Below are positions 46,109 to 55,817 of a stretch of 64,000 nt of DNA, piece after piece. Position numbers and translations under genes: made by a program. The stretch is taken from NCBI RefSeq assembly GCF_048128805.1, contig NC_136020.1, positions 14,412,739-14,476,738 on the forward strand, read 5' to 3'. The first letter of the stretch is position 1. Each line of letters starts with the position of its first letter. Under the pieces are notes generated by a model. It ran no database searches. It worked only from the letters and a program-made list of their open reading frames with translations, and had not been told where the DNA came from. This stretch comes from Centroberyx gerrardi (taxonomy: Eukaryota; Chordata; Actinopteri; Beryciformes; Berycidae).

Positions 46109-47949
46109 TTCCGTAGAGTTTTGCCAACTCTAAGCCATTTGACCTAAATGCATACTGTATGGCTGAGTAACGGAGCAGCGGTAACTGGGTGACAAAAGCC
46201 TCGCTGAGTGGCATTCCCTTACCCACAAAACACTCTTTCGTGTGTTATGCCAGTTAATTGTTTGTTAGGGAAGATGCCTTGCTCATGGGCTGAGACAGAG
46301 CAGCTCACAAGCCACAGACAAAGACCCAGGCTAAACCCACACAAACACACCACTTGTTCCAAATGGCCAGACTGAAATGGCCAGGCATTCCCCTAGGAAT
46401 GCAGCTAGGTGGACAAAACCTTATTTTCTCTACTTTTACAAAACCCTGTCTGCTTGTGCCTCAGTCCACGTCATCTACACATTTTTCACAGCGCCTGGCC
46501 AATTATGTAACTGGTATTCTGCAATGTTGGCGACAGAATAAAGGCAATTAAACACTGTTTGCACCATGCTTGGACAGACAGGCAGCCATATGCCTTGCCA
46601 ATTACCTCCCACATGAGGACAGAGAGGGAGAGAGAGGGACAGAGAGAGAGAGAGAGAGAGGGGGAGAACTTCAGACTGCGAGATTAGAACCACACACTTG
46701 TTCTTCCCCTTTATCGCCTGCCTTCACTATGCGTTCAATCGGTTCTGCATTGGTAGCGACTGTATTAGTCCCCCATTTTGCATGTATCCTCCATTAGTTC
46801 TGCAGTGGCAGTGACAGCTAATTTGCTCTCAAATACTGTAATTTAGAACTGAATCGGTATGTTTTAATTTGCATCATGACGATGAAGTGCTGCTCAGTCA
46901 ACTCTTCAGCCTTTTGTTGGCTGAAAAGGACATCATCTGAATTTCCCCAATCAATTCCAAGCATCGAGCAAAGCATTGCATGTGATCCATGCGATAAAAA
47001 GCGAGACCTCTGCGGTGGTTACATCTGTATCACCTTCATTTTTCCTTATTTTTCCCTCCTCTTCATTTCCCCTCATCCTCCACCTGAGCATTTCTCTACC
47101 CGCCCCCCTTTCCCTCATGTCTTCTCTTTGCTGAGCTGGGGAAGGTCCTCTATTACTCTGCCCACGGTTCACCTGTCCAGTCTCCCAGAGAAAATAAAGG
47201 AATCCGGAGAGTATCTACCATAAAACATGTTGTAGATTATACTCGATTTGGTCAATTACTGTCAAGCAAGGTATTTCAGTGAAACAGCTTTGCCATTGAT
47301 AGAGAATGTGCGTGTCACAAGGAAATTGGATGAATCTGAATCATTTTAATGGCCAAGTCACAAACCACACATTATGTTTCCTATGTTTTACAAAGAAAAT
47401 ACTGTACTATTAATCCTTCCCAGTAATGTTGCTAGTCACTTTCAGCTGAATGGGTGATATTATTAACAAATGGCATAATGGGGTGGTTGGCAGCAATGTT
47501 TTCCCAATCAAATTGGCCTTGTTTATATATCAACTGATCTGATCTCTGTGAGTCACAGGAATTGAAATGCTTTGATCAGGGGCATGATGCTCGTTGTTAG
47601 TTCAGTCACACTGATCATCAATTTTGTAAATCTAGTCACTTCAAGACGGAAATACTAAAATTTTATAGAATTACAATGAATCTCCCTGGAAATCAAATGA
47701 GCGGACATTTATTCATTCAACAAATAAACCCAATCAGCAGGCTATTGTCACTTGACTGAGCAGAGGGAATCCTCTGGAAGCCGTACAATTTGCAGAATTC
47801 AAAAATAGCTTAATGGATTTATAGGGAATTGTCCTGCTTTCAAGAATAGTAATTCAGTCAGACTATGGCGACCATTGTAATCAGATTCAGTCTACAGTAT
47901 GTCTAGACTGACTGACAGCAAAAATGTTCCTCATGGCATTTCTCTGTAA

Positions 47950-47998
<49 letters not shown>

Positions 47999-48009
47999 CT
48001 CTACACACA

Positions 48010-48091
<82 letters not shown>

Positions 48092-48274
48092 CATGCGCTA
48101 TGCTTGCACCTCCCCTGCACCCTCACGTTTCCCTTCCCCTAAAAATATATTCATGGAAACAGGCAAGGATTAATAATGATTCAATAAAGATAATAAAAGT
48201 ATTAAATTACATGATTGGTTAATTTATTGACTAACTGTTATTTCCATATTGCTCATTATTTCCTCACTGCTTAG
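46109..48274. other. Gene-poor stretch
   Basis: No supported gene. A GA run at about 46620-46661 and a very long CA array at 47951-48090. The stretch 47220-47900 is AT-rich unique-looking sequence without repeats I recognise. Confidence 0.5.
47951..48090. repeat. Long (CA)n array with TCTCTACA/TATATCTACA interruptions
   Basis: About 140 bp of CA in three blocks, separated by TCTCTACACACACTCA (about 47998-48013) and TATATCTA (about 48045-48052), which suggests expansion and duplication within the array. Confidence 0.95.
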
Positions 48275-48518
48275 GCCCAGTTTCTGGATGTCAGAAATGT
48301 TCCAGTCCTACTCTGGCCCACACAGCCAGTGGATGGTTAGTCCGCTCGATGAGGGACAGGGGTTTTGGGGTTCTGAACCGCACCCACACAGTTGGCCTCA
48401 GCTCCGTCCCCATCGGCCCAGCAGCACCTCCCATCCTGCCCGCTCTCAGTTTCCCTACCCTCGAGCCTACAGCAGAACGCAACCGCCTGTTTGGTGCCAA
48501 TCCCCAAACACATGGGAG
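48275..48518 (+). other. Possible isolated exon, gene unknown
   Basis: A GC-rich island of 244 bp in AT-rich DNA, preceded by a good acceptor (TCCTCACTGCTTAG) and followed by a good donor (GGGAG|GTAGGT). Two plus-strand frames are open throughout; one reads PSFWMSEMFQSYSGPHSQ and onward and is Pro/Ser/Trp/His-rich. I recognise no domain in either, and no neighbouring exon joins in phase. It may be an exon of an unidentified gene, a non-coding RNA exon, or chance. Confidence 0.2.
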
Positions 48519-50376
48519 GTAGGTAACCACCATTACAGAATGTCTGCACTAAAATATAATGGTAACACTGTCCTGGATCTGAGTTTGGACAGCAAATCCA
48601 TAACAGGCTGAAAGCATGATTCATGACACATTCATGTATTAACACTCAACATGAAGGCTATAACAGCGACACGTTTAGCGGATTTCCAAATAAAGGCACC
48701 ATGGATGAATTTAATTTACAATTTATTTTATGTAAAGGCAGCCACAGCTTAAAGGGGCATTTCAGCCACACTGTATCCAAACAATATTTGGTCCCAGATT
48801 TTTGTGTAATTGATTTTCACCCATGTCTTTTGTTATAAGATAAGTCATAAGATACTAAGCATCAGATTTTATGAGATCACATCGCTGTATGGCCACACCT
48901 GGCCTCAAAATGGCTGCTGTGCATCTTCTGTGTCTGTATTTATTTAAATCTGCATTACTTTTCCCTTTCTGCCTCTCCAGCTCTTTACATTGCTTGTATG
49001 TAAAGTGTGGCTGGATTGTGTCCAGACTATGAAGATTTATCACAATTCAAACCACTTCCATATCTGGTTTTGAAGATCCGATAGCAATGTGAGCAAAATC
49101 GGATTTTTTGTGTGTCACTTAATGCGTCCTTGTGTGATCGGACAAAAACATTCACGCTGAAGTGTAATCGTAGACGACACATTCTCTTGAAAAGTGTATT
49201 TTTCCAACCTCATCACTGTAAGACTTTAGGCAGCAGTAGTTAAAAATAATGTTTGGCCCTCTTCAGAGATGTTACGTTGATCATTAAAGTACAAACACAA
49301 CAAAAACCCAGTGACACTTAAAATATAATAGCACAAATGTCAAAAATGTATCAATGTATCAAAAAATAACTGCCCCTTTAAACAAAAATGCCCGTATATC
49401 ACTGCAGGAACACAATTACTAAATTGTCAGGTTAAAACAATGTTGTCACTAGTGTAATTACAGAGGTGCTTCAAATGCATCAGCTGCCATAAATATAAAA
49501 CCTTACAGAGTCGTAAACACAGTTGTCCTCCTCCCATGGATCTCCTCCTGCCTATGTAAACAACATCAATGACACACATTGTTCTTCACAGCTGTTTATG
49601 GCCCATTGAAAAGGCTGAAGGACAAAGAGCAGCACATTGAGGCCAGGCACTGCTTGCTTGACTGTTACAATGAAGTCAAGGATGTGTTAGAGGCACGCTT
49701 GTTTGTGGAGTGCATATTATATCAAAGCGGCAATGCATTAGTGTGTGTGTGTGTGTGTGTGAGTGTCCATGCATCTGCCATAGATACTCACTAGCTTGAC
49801 TGCCACTGTTGTTCACACATGTGTCAGGAACCACTTGAATGAACTTTATGTGTTTCAGGGGACATTTCTTTGGAATTCTCTCTCTGGGGATTTTAGCACC
49901 TTTGTCCCCACAAAATAAAACCCTACACAACGTGCTGACAGACTACTGAGCCATAACTGGCCACTGCAATTATTGTATGCCATTCGCTGTGTGCATACAT
50001 AAGTAGGTCTATTCATGTGTGCTTGCATGTGTGTGTGTGCGTTAATTTAGATTGCACAGAGATTGCAGACCTCCACCGGGATTAAAAAAATCAGATCTGT
50101 TTTTCTCTTCTGCTTTGATGCAAAAGTGAGATTGAATTTTGTATGTTTGGGATGCATGGGGCTATTGTGAAAGGAGGTAAATGACTCCCAGATCGGCTGC
50201 AGTCGTCTCGTAGGGATTAGGAGGGGATTTCTGGAAGGGAGATATGAATCAGACTTTTAGAAGAGGAGGAACAGAAAACATCCCCACATTAGATGGATGA
50301 CTGATACACTTCAAAGCAACGCTACACTATGTTTTTCTCTTCCGCTGGAGGCCTTTCATGTGTTAAAGTTGTTTCT

Positions 50377-50413
<37 letters not shown>

Positions 50414-50518
50414 ATGTGTGTGGGTGTTTGTGAGTGTGTAACTGCCCCAAGGTACAAGCTGCCCCCTTCAATACCTGAGGAGAGAGAGGTTAGGTAGGTG
50501 CAGTAAAGGTGATGAGCC
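48519..50518. other. Gene-poor stretch
   Basis: Contains hAT-like MITE phrases at about 49010-49170 ('CCATATCTGGTTTTGAAGATC', 'AAAATCGGATTTTTTGTGTG'), an isolated open segment after a CTTCACAG acceptor at 49592 with no recognisable domain, and GT runs at about 49740-49761 and 50378-50411. Confidence 0.45.
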
Positions 50519-50519
50519 C

Positions 50520-50915
50520 CATTTCGTGCGACAAAAAACACCTTTTAGAAAGTTTTTTTTCTGTGCTCAAATGGTTCTACATAGGACCTTTAGGTTATAA
50601 TAAAGAACCCTTTGAGAATGTATGTGATATCCTCAATCAGGTGTACTAAAAGAGCCATACAGCAGTGGTTCTCAACGTTTTTGCCTCACTACCCCCCCCC
50701 AAAACAATGTGGTGTAACTCTTTGCTTCTCAGGCTATTTTAGTTGATTTGATTCACTCTTCATTATTTAACAAGCAAGAGGCTTTTATGACAAAGATTAC
50801 AATCATAACTCATCACAGGATTTGGTTCTCTGTGGAACCACCAGGTGCTAGTAAAGAACCATTGAGAGGCTCAAGCGGTTCTTCAAATACTGATGGTTCT
50901 ATAAAACACCAATTA
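50520..50915. mobile_element. GGTTCT-type MITE-like repeat
   Basis: The phrases ATGGTTCTACATAGGACC and AAAGAACCCTTTGAGA at the left, and TTGGTTCTCTGTGGAACC, AAAGAACCATTGAGAGG and ATGGTTCTATAAAACACC at the right, are inverted and repeated versions of a GGTTCT.T..AGAACC core common in fish MITEs. Between them 'CAGTGGTTCTCAACG' at about 50662 resembles the end of a hAT element. Confidence 0.55.
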
Positions 50916-50984
50916 ATCCACAAAGAAACTCCGAAGATACATAATTTTCAGACTGTAGAGTGGAGAAGACATTTTTAAAAGTGC

Positions 50985-51170
50985 GATCATTTATTGATCA
51001 TCGTAGGGAAATTACTTTCTTGCTTGCCCTCCTGGTAGGGATTCAGTGTCTTGCTCAAGGACACTTCAGCAGGGCAGATGCTTGCCGAAACGAGGTCTTG
51101 ACCCCGAGTATTCCAGTTGAAGTACAGTCTCGTTAGGCACTTCGCCACTCTGCCGTCCCAACAATAGAGG
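50985..51170 (-). mobile_element. tRNA-derived SINE, minus orientation
   Basis: The minus strand begins GGGACGGCAGAGTGGCGAAG with a GGGTCAAGACCTCG B-box-like segment. The far end holds 'GTGTCCTTGAGCAAGACACTG', a phrase of common teleost SINEs. Confidence 0.6.
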
Positions 51171-51179
51171 GAAGTGAGA

Positions 51180-51530
51180 TGGTGTGGACGACAAAACCAG
51201 ATGAGAGGAGGAGGCAAGGAGAGTGGTGAAAGGTTGAGGAGAAAAGTTGGTAATACTGAGAAGAGGGGGGAATGGAGCTGTGAGGAAGGACAAGAGTAAA
51301 GGAGAGAAAGACAGAAAAGTTACAGGAGGAAAGGGGAGATGGCAGAGGGGAGAAGAGAAGGATAAGGGGAAGGAGCGAAGACGCAGGAGGAGGAGAGGGA
51401 ACGAGGAAGCATAAGGTGTGAGATTAGTGGGAGGAGAGGAGAGGACGGAATAGGAGAAATAGGAGAATTTAGGGAGTTAGGAGAGGATGTATAGCAAGGA
51501 GGGAGGGAGGGGGGAGAAAGAGGAGGGTGT
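51180..51530. repeat. Purine-rich (AG) low-complexity block
   Basis: About 350 bp in which the plus strand is almost entirely A and G (GAGGAGG, GGGAGAAG and similar words), without a fixed repeat unit. It lies between a SINE and unremarkable sequence. Confidence 0.8.
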
Positions 51531-52119
51531 CAGGGCAGCGGGGACGCTAGCCTTCCCGTCTCCTTCCAGGCCAAAGCATGGGAGAGCAGCAGTGATGGGT
51601 TTGGACCACCCATCTGGGTTGGCTGAGCGCCTGGACTGGCTGGACTGCTGTTGCCCACTGGGCTGGATGCATGGATGAATGGAGGGATGGAGACAGACAG
51701 AAGTCCCGTGTAACAATTCAGATAGATGGAGCAAAGTGCTGAAAACATTAAATATGTCAATGGAAAACACACATGCTATCAACAGCAGCTGCACACAATT
51801 AAGGTTCATTATATATACAGTACATCATTTTAGCAAGGTTCAGCTGGATCCCCGTATGGGTCTTGTGTATAGCCTGTAGACTAGAGGATTTCAACCATTT
51901 TTAACTCATGGACTCCCAAATGCAGGGAAGTCATAGCTGATACCAGTTCATTTCTTACTACTATTTAATTAATAACTACAGACTAATCAATCAATGCAAC
52001 ATAAAAATAAAGTTAAAAGAGTGATGCAATTTCCCCTTCAAAAACTGACAATTAACTGTATCATGAATTCATTTTGTCTGATTGGCTTAAGTCATTACTC
52101 ATTACAGCACACATAATAC

Positions 52120-52603
52120 CAGAGGTGTGACCAAGTCAACTTTGCTCGAGTCCTACAACAGTCTCAAGTCTTGAAGCACAAATCTCAAGTCTAAATATAG
52201 AAGTCAAGTCAGAACAAACCAAGAGTTCAGTATCAACTTGATATCTTAAAGAAAACTAAATATCTTGGACTTTTCAGTGCAATATGGTTTTAATAGGATA
52301 AAAACTTGGTAAGTGCATCATGAGTTTGTTTTCTATAATCAGTTTCAACTTTCAACAAATTAAATCATTCCATGCAAATTCAGAAAACAGAATTTAAATT
52401 CAGTCGCCTGGTGGAACAAATCTCATAACTTTCAATCTAAGTCATTTACACAAGATCACAAGATCTTTTGTCAAGACTTGAGAAGCCTTTTCAAGTCATC
52501 AAAGTACAAGTCAAAGTCAAGTCTCAAGTATTCTCTTCATGAGTCAAGTCAAGCAATTAAAATTGTCATGTTGTCAAAGTCATGTTTCGAGTCCCCACCT
52601 CTG
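52120..52603. mobile_element. Non-autonomous hAT element with 8-bp TSD
   Basis: Termini CAGAGGTGTG and (reverse) CAGAGGTGGG form short inverted repeats. The flanking 8-bp CATAATAC occurs at 52112-52119 and 52604-52611, a hAT-type target duplication. The 484-bp interior is filled with CAAGTC/AAGTCAAGTC words and has no transposase. Confidence 0.88.
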
Positions 52604-52611
52604 CATAATAC

Positions 52612-53540
52612 TGTATAATATGATCTTGTCATTCTTTCGAACATTTCATACAGGCAAATTACAAAGTGGGAGAAGCCTGACTTAAGGCCATGGCTAGCTG
52701 ACCTCCTCTGGAGCAGGGTTATCCCCAGAAAATTGATTAAAAACAGGGTTATCTCTTGGCTGTGTGAAAAGGGTTTGAATACTTTGCGTCCCTTGTCTGT
52801 TGTCAAATCAAATAGCTTCTCCTTCACAATGTTACTAAGCAACGCTGTGTGGCATTCCCGGGCTCAAGTGTTTTAATTACCACTGAACGTTATACTATTG
52901 TGGCAGCAGTCAAAAGCAAATAGAGGAAAAAAAAAAAAAAATAACGAAAGGAAAAGAAATCTAACTGGTCGCAGGCAGAGACAGAGTTATTTTTAAGTTT
53001 ATGGATGGAAAAATCTGTCCAAGATATAGACCGGACAGGACCTGCCGCGATAAAAAAGTGTCGTAAGTGACATAAACAACAGCATCTCGGAGGCTTAACA
53101 CTGCTGAAACGGTAAATAAGCCTCTGTTTTTTAAAATCTCCGCTACTGTCTCTCTAACCGATGTCTATTAATAGGTTGTGGGTGCAAACACAGGTCACGT
53201 CTAACGCTACCTTCAGACATGTAAGCTGTGGGGTTAAATGTCTGTGTGAAAAGGGGTTAAGCTAACCCTGGGCCAACTGTTAGTCCAGGGTTAAGATAAC
53301 TCTAGGCTAAGCATGGTGTGTGAAAAGCCCTTTTGATTTTTCTTAACTTGCAGATATTCTTTGTCGGGACTGATTTGTGACACACATATTTTTGGAATTC
53401 TCTGTATTAGGCCTACAGACATATTCATATGCAGACATATTCTTTGTCAGGCTTATTTGTTTATAGCTGATTGCATTTCATTTAGCCTGCATATTTACAG
53501 TCCATGGTAATCTTGTTCAGTCACTTCTTACTGCTACACA
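52612..53540. other. Gene-poor stretch with decayed repeat
   Basis: 'GGCTGTGTGAAAAGGGTTTG' (about 52758-52777), 'GTGTGAAAAGGGGTTAAGC' (about 53243) and 'GTGTGTGAAAAGCCC' (about 53309) are related words that suggest an old MITE. An A run lies at about 52926-52941. No gene seen. Confidence 0.4.
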
Positions 53541-53542
53541 GC

Positions 53543-53805
53543 TACCCAAACCCCACCAAAATCTATGGTGAAGCCTGACACCTAATGGTGAAATGTAGGG
53601 TACTGCACTGGCCATCTGCTATTGGCTGGTGTTTGTGCCAGGTGATGTCACCTTCCATAGAGTACAACAGGTGGTGACATCACCTGGCACAAAGACCAGC
53701 CAATAGCAGATGAGCAGTGCAGTACCCTACTGCACTGCTCATCTGCTCATCTGTAGGTGTCAGGCTTCACCACAGATTTGGGTTTGGGGTTTAGTTACTC
53801 TTTAA
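53543..53805. mobile_element. Fold-back MITE, about 260 bp
   Basis: The left arm reads ACCCAAACCCCACCAAAATC, then GGTGAAGCCTGACACC, GTAGGGTACTGCACTG, ATCTGCTATTGGCTGGT and TGCCAGGTGATGTCACC. The right arm carries their reverse complements in reverse order, ending GTGTCAGGCTTCACCACAG and TTGGGTTTGGGGTTT. Within the right arm the 'GCAGTGCAGTACCC / CTGCACTGCTCATCTGC' part is itself duplicated. Non-coding. Confidence 0.8.
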
Positions 53806-55026
53806 TTTGCCGACATAACTTCTCATAACAACCTATTTTGGATTTGTCTTTATGCAGATATCTTTTTATGACAGGCTTATTCATTCGGTGCTTATAAACA
53901 CAGATCATTTGTTTATCGACAAAAAAATTTGAAAGAATTCAGCTGACTTGCTTTTTAGATGATATGAGTCATAGCCTTCATAGGCAATGTCGCAGAGAGT
54001 CAGTCACTCCACTGAATATTTTTAGCACTTGCCTTTTCCTCTTGGGGCCTTCTTGAGATGCCTGATCATTTCCCTTTGCTTGTGGAGTTGTGGGCTTTCC
54101 ATGGGCACTGCAAGCTAGCTAGCGACGTAATGTGCTGGCTAACCAGCTAAGGTGGCGTTAGCTAACCTTATTTCTTGCTCTGTAGTTTTTATGCTCATTT
54201 TTGTCACGGCTAGGCTTATTTCTGTGACTATTAACAAAACATTAATTATGCTTATCATTAATATCAGCAGCCAGACAATGGCCAGTGAGAGCTCAGGTTA
54301 GATTGATTTTCATGTTAATTATAATAAACACACAGGGGCGAATTCACAAAAGGATTGCGCGGCTTTTGCTGACGCTAAACCTGTGCAAATAAGACAAAAA
54401 GAAACCGTGTAATTCACAAAGCACTCGCAAAGGGTGAAATGCCCCGCTAACTGCGTTGCCACGCAAATAGCGTCTCGGTGCTCCTGTGCTATTTGCACGT
54501 ATTTAAATTAGGTAATATGCATACATTTGGCGCAAAATTGGCCCCTTTCTATGCAAATGAGCCTCATTGCAAAAACAGTCCAATTCACAAAGGTCGGCGC
54601 TAATTGCCACACGCAGTTAGAGTGAAATTATTAGCGTCTTCAGAGAGTTGGTGGTAACTGAAGCGCATTTATAAGGGGTGTCACGCCCAGGCTTTATCAC
54701 TTGTTGATTTAACTGAGAATTGAATTGAATTGACCTTGCAAATGTCTCTGCAACAATTCCACCTTTGTGTGACCTAAAAAATAAAATTGTCTGTAAATAC
54801 AGTCTGTAAATAATATTTTGACATTATTATTATTATTACTATAGAACTTTAACACAGATTGCTTCACAAACAAAAGCAAATAAATCAGTACAACCAAACA
54901 ATCAATACAACTCAATTTCTCACTCTGAAAATATTTTCACTTATCTCACTAGTCAGCACAGTGGGCTTTATTTTGGCCTAAAGATTCAGCACCATGGACA
55001 GCCCCGCTCAAACTCATTTACAGTAT

Positions 55027-55280
55027 TACCTCCGCCAAGGAGGTTATGTTTTCGGTGCCATTTTTTTGTGTGTGTGTTTGTCTGTCTGTCAGTAGGATTA
55101 CGGAAAAACTACTGGCCCGATTTTCATGAAACTTGGTGGAAGGGTGTAGCATGGACCAAGGAAGAACCCATTAAATTTTGGAGCGGATCCGTATATTGGT
55201 TGCGCTTGCACATTTGCATATCATAGAAGACTGGATTGGCCTTGGCGGAGGTCTGCACTCTCCGAGTGCCCTTCTAGTTT
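55027..55280 (+). mobile_element. Dispersed repeat beginning ACCTCCGCCAA, nested
   Basis: Starts TTACCTCCGCCAAGGAGGTT, then 'TATGTTTTCGGTGCC', a GTTTGTCTGTCTGTC run, 'ATTTTCATGAAACTTGGTGG', 'GAACCCATTAAATTTTGG', and ends 'GGCCTTGGCGGAGGTCTGC ... CTTCTAGTTT'. The same family as the repeat at about 22070-22375. It lies inside the Harbinger-like element, so it is younger than it. Confidence 0.8.
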
Positions 55281-55354
55281 ATTTTGGGATGCAGTGAGAT
55301 GCAATGACAAACAAAGGATGCAGTGACAGGATGCAATTGTGTCATGAAAAATAA

Positions 55355-55583
55355 ATGAATAAAGCTCCCCTACATTCTCCTTTGTTCTCCGCTTCAAATC
55401 ATGCCATCTTCTTTTGCAGTCTGAAGGTGTGCGTTTGGAAACACCAACAGCACTGACAGACTGGGATATTAAATCCCAAATATGGTTTCTCGCAGTCCCA
55501 GTTAAATTTCTTGCCTGAAGTTTTGAGGAATGCCTCCGCACCTCGTCCGTCAGGACTTGCAGCTTGCAGTCTAAAAAAGTCAT
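55355..55583 (-). pseudogene. Myb/SANT-like protein of a Harbinger element, partial
   Basis: From ATG at 55583 the minus strand reads about 75 residues of a trihelix/Myb-like DNA-binding domain: 'VLTDEVRRHSSKLQARNL', 'IWDLISQSVSAVGV' and 'RTPSDCKRRWHDLKRRTKE', with the two conserved Trp. Such proteins help Harbinger transposases enter the nucleus and bind ends. After KENVGEL the frame runs into unrelated sequence near the nested repeat and stops at about 55221, so the C-terminus is lost or lies in another exon. It is probably not functional as a complete protein. Confidence 0.75.
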
Positions 55584-55817
55584 TTTTCTCTAAGGCAACA
55601 TTTATACTTTGCCACATTGATAATTGCAATCAGACGCAAAACAGATGCAAATTGCACTCAGTTGCAACAGGTTATGGGTGTGTTTGCGCTGGTATATCAT
55701 TAGCGCAATATCTTTTGTGAATCGGTCCTTGAGACGGAGCAAATAGCGGTTGCAAATGATACGCAATTCATGGTGCTATTAGCGGGCGCAATCCATTCTT
55801 TGTGAATTCGCCCCACA

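Larger units (their letters stand above)
54335..55814. mobile_element. Harbinger-like DNA transposon with 3-bp TSD
   Basis: The left end GGGGCGAATTCACAAA followed by GGATTGCGC is matched, inverted, by the right end (GCGCAATCC...TTTGTGAATTCGCCCC). The 3-bp ACA flanks both ends (54332-54334 and 55815-55817). Extra subterminal AATTCACAAAG words occur at about 54412 and 54592, with inverted forms near 55711 and 55794. The interior carries a Myb/SANT-like gene on the minus strand but no DDE nuclease, and an unrelated dispersed repeat has inserted at about 55027-55280. PIF/Harbinger elements encode both a nuclease and a Myb-like protein, use 3-bp target duplications and move as such. The missing nuclease makes this copy non-autonomous. 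Confidence 0.85.

Noticed and set aside
48275-49740. Two-exon gene joining the 48.3-kb island to the 49.6-kb segment
   Set aside because: The reading phases at the donor and the acceptor do not match in any open frame.
55399-55629. 76-residue minus-strand ORF overlapping the Myb-like ORF
   Set aside because: It is another frame of the same DNA. Only the frame beginning at 55583 shows the Myb/SANT residues.
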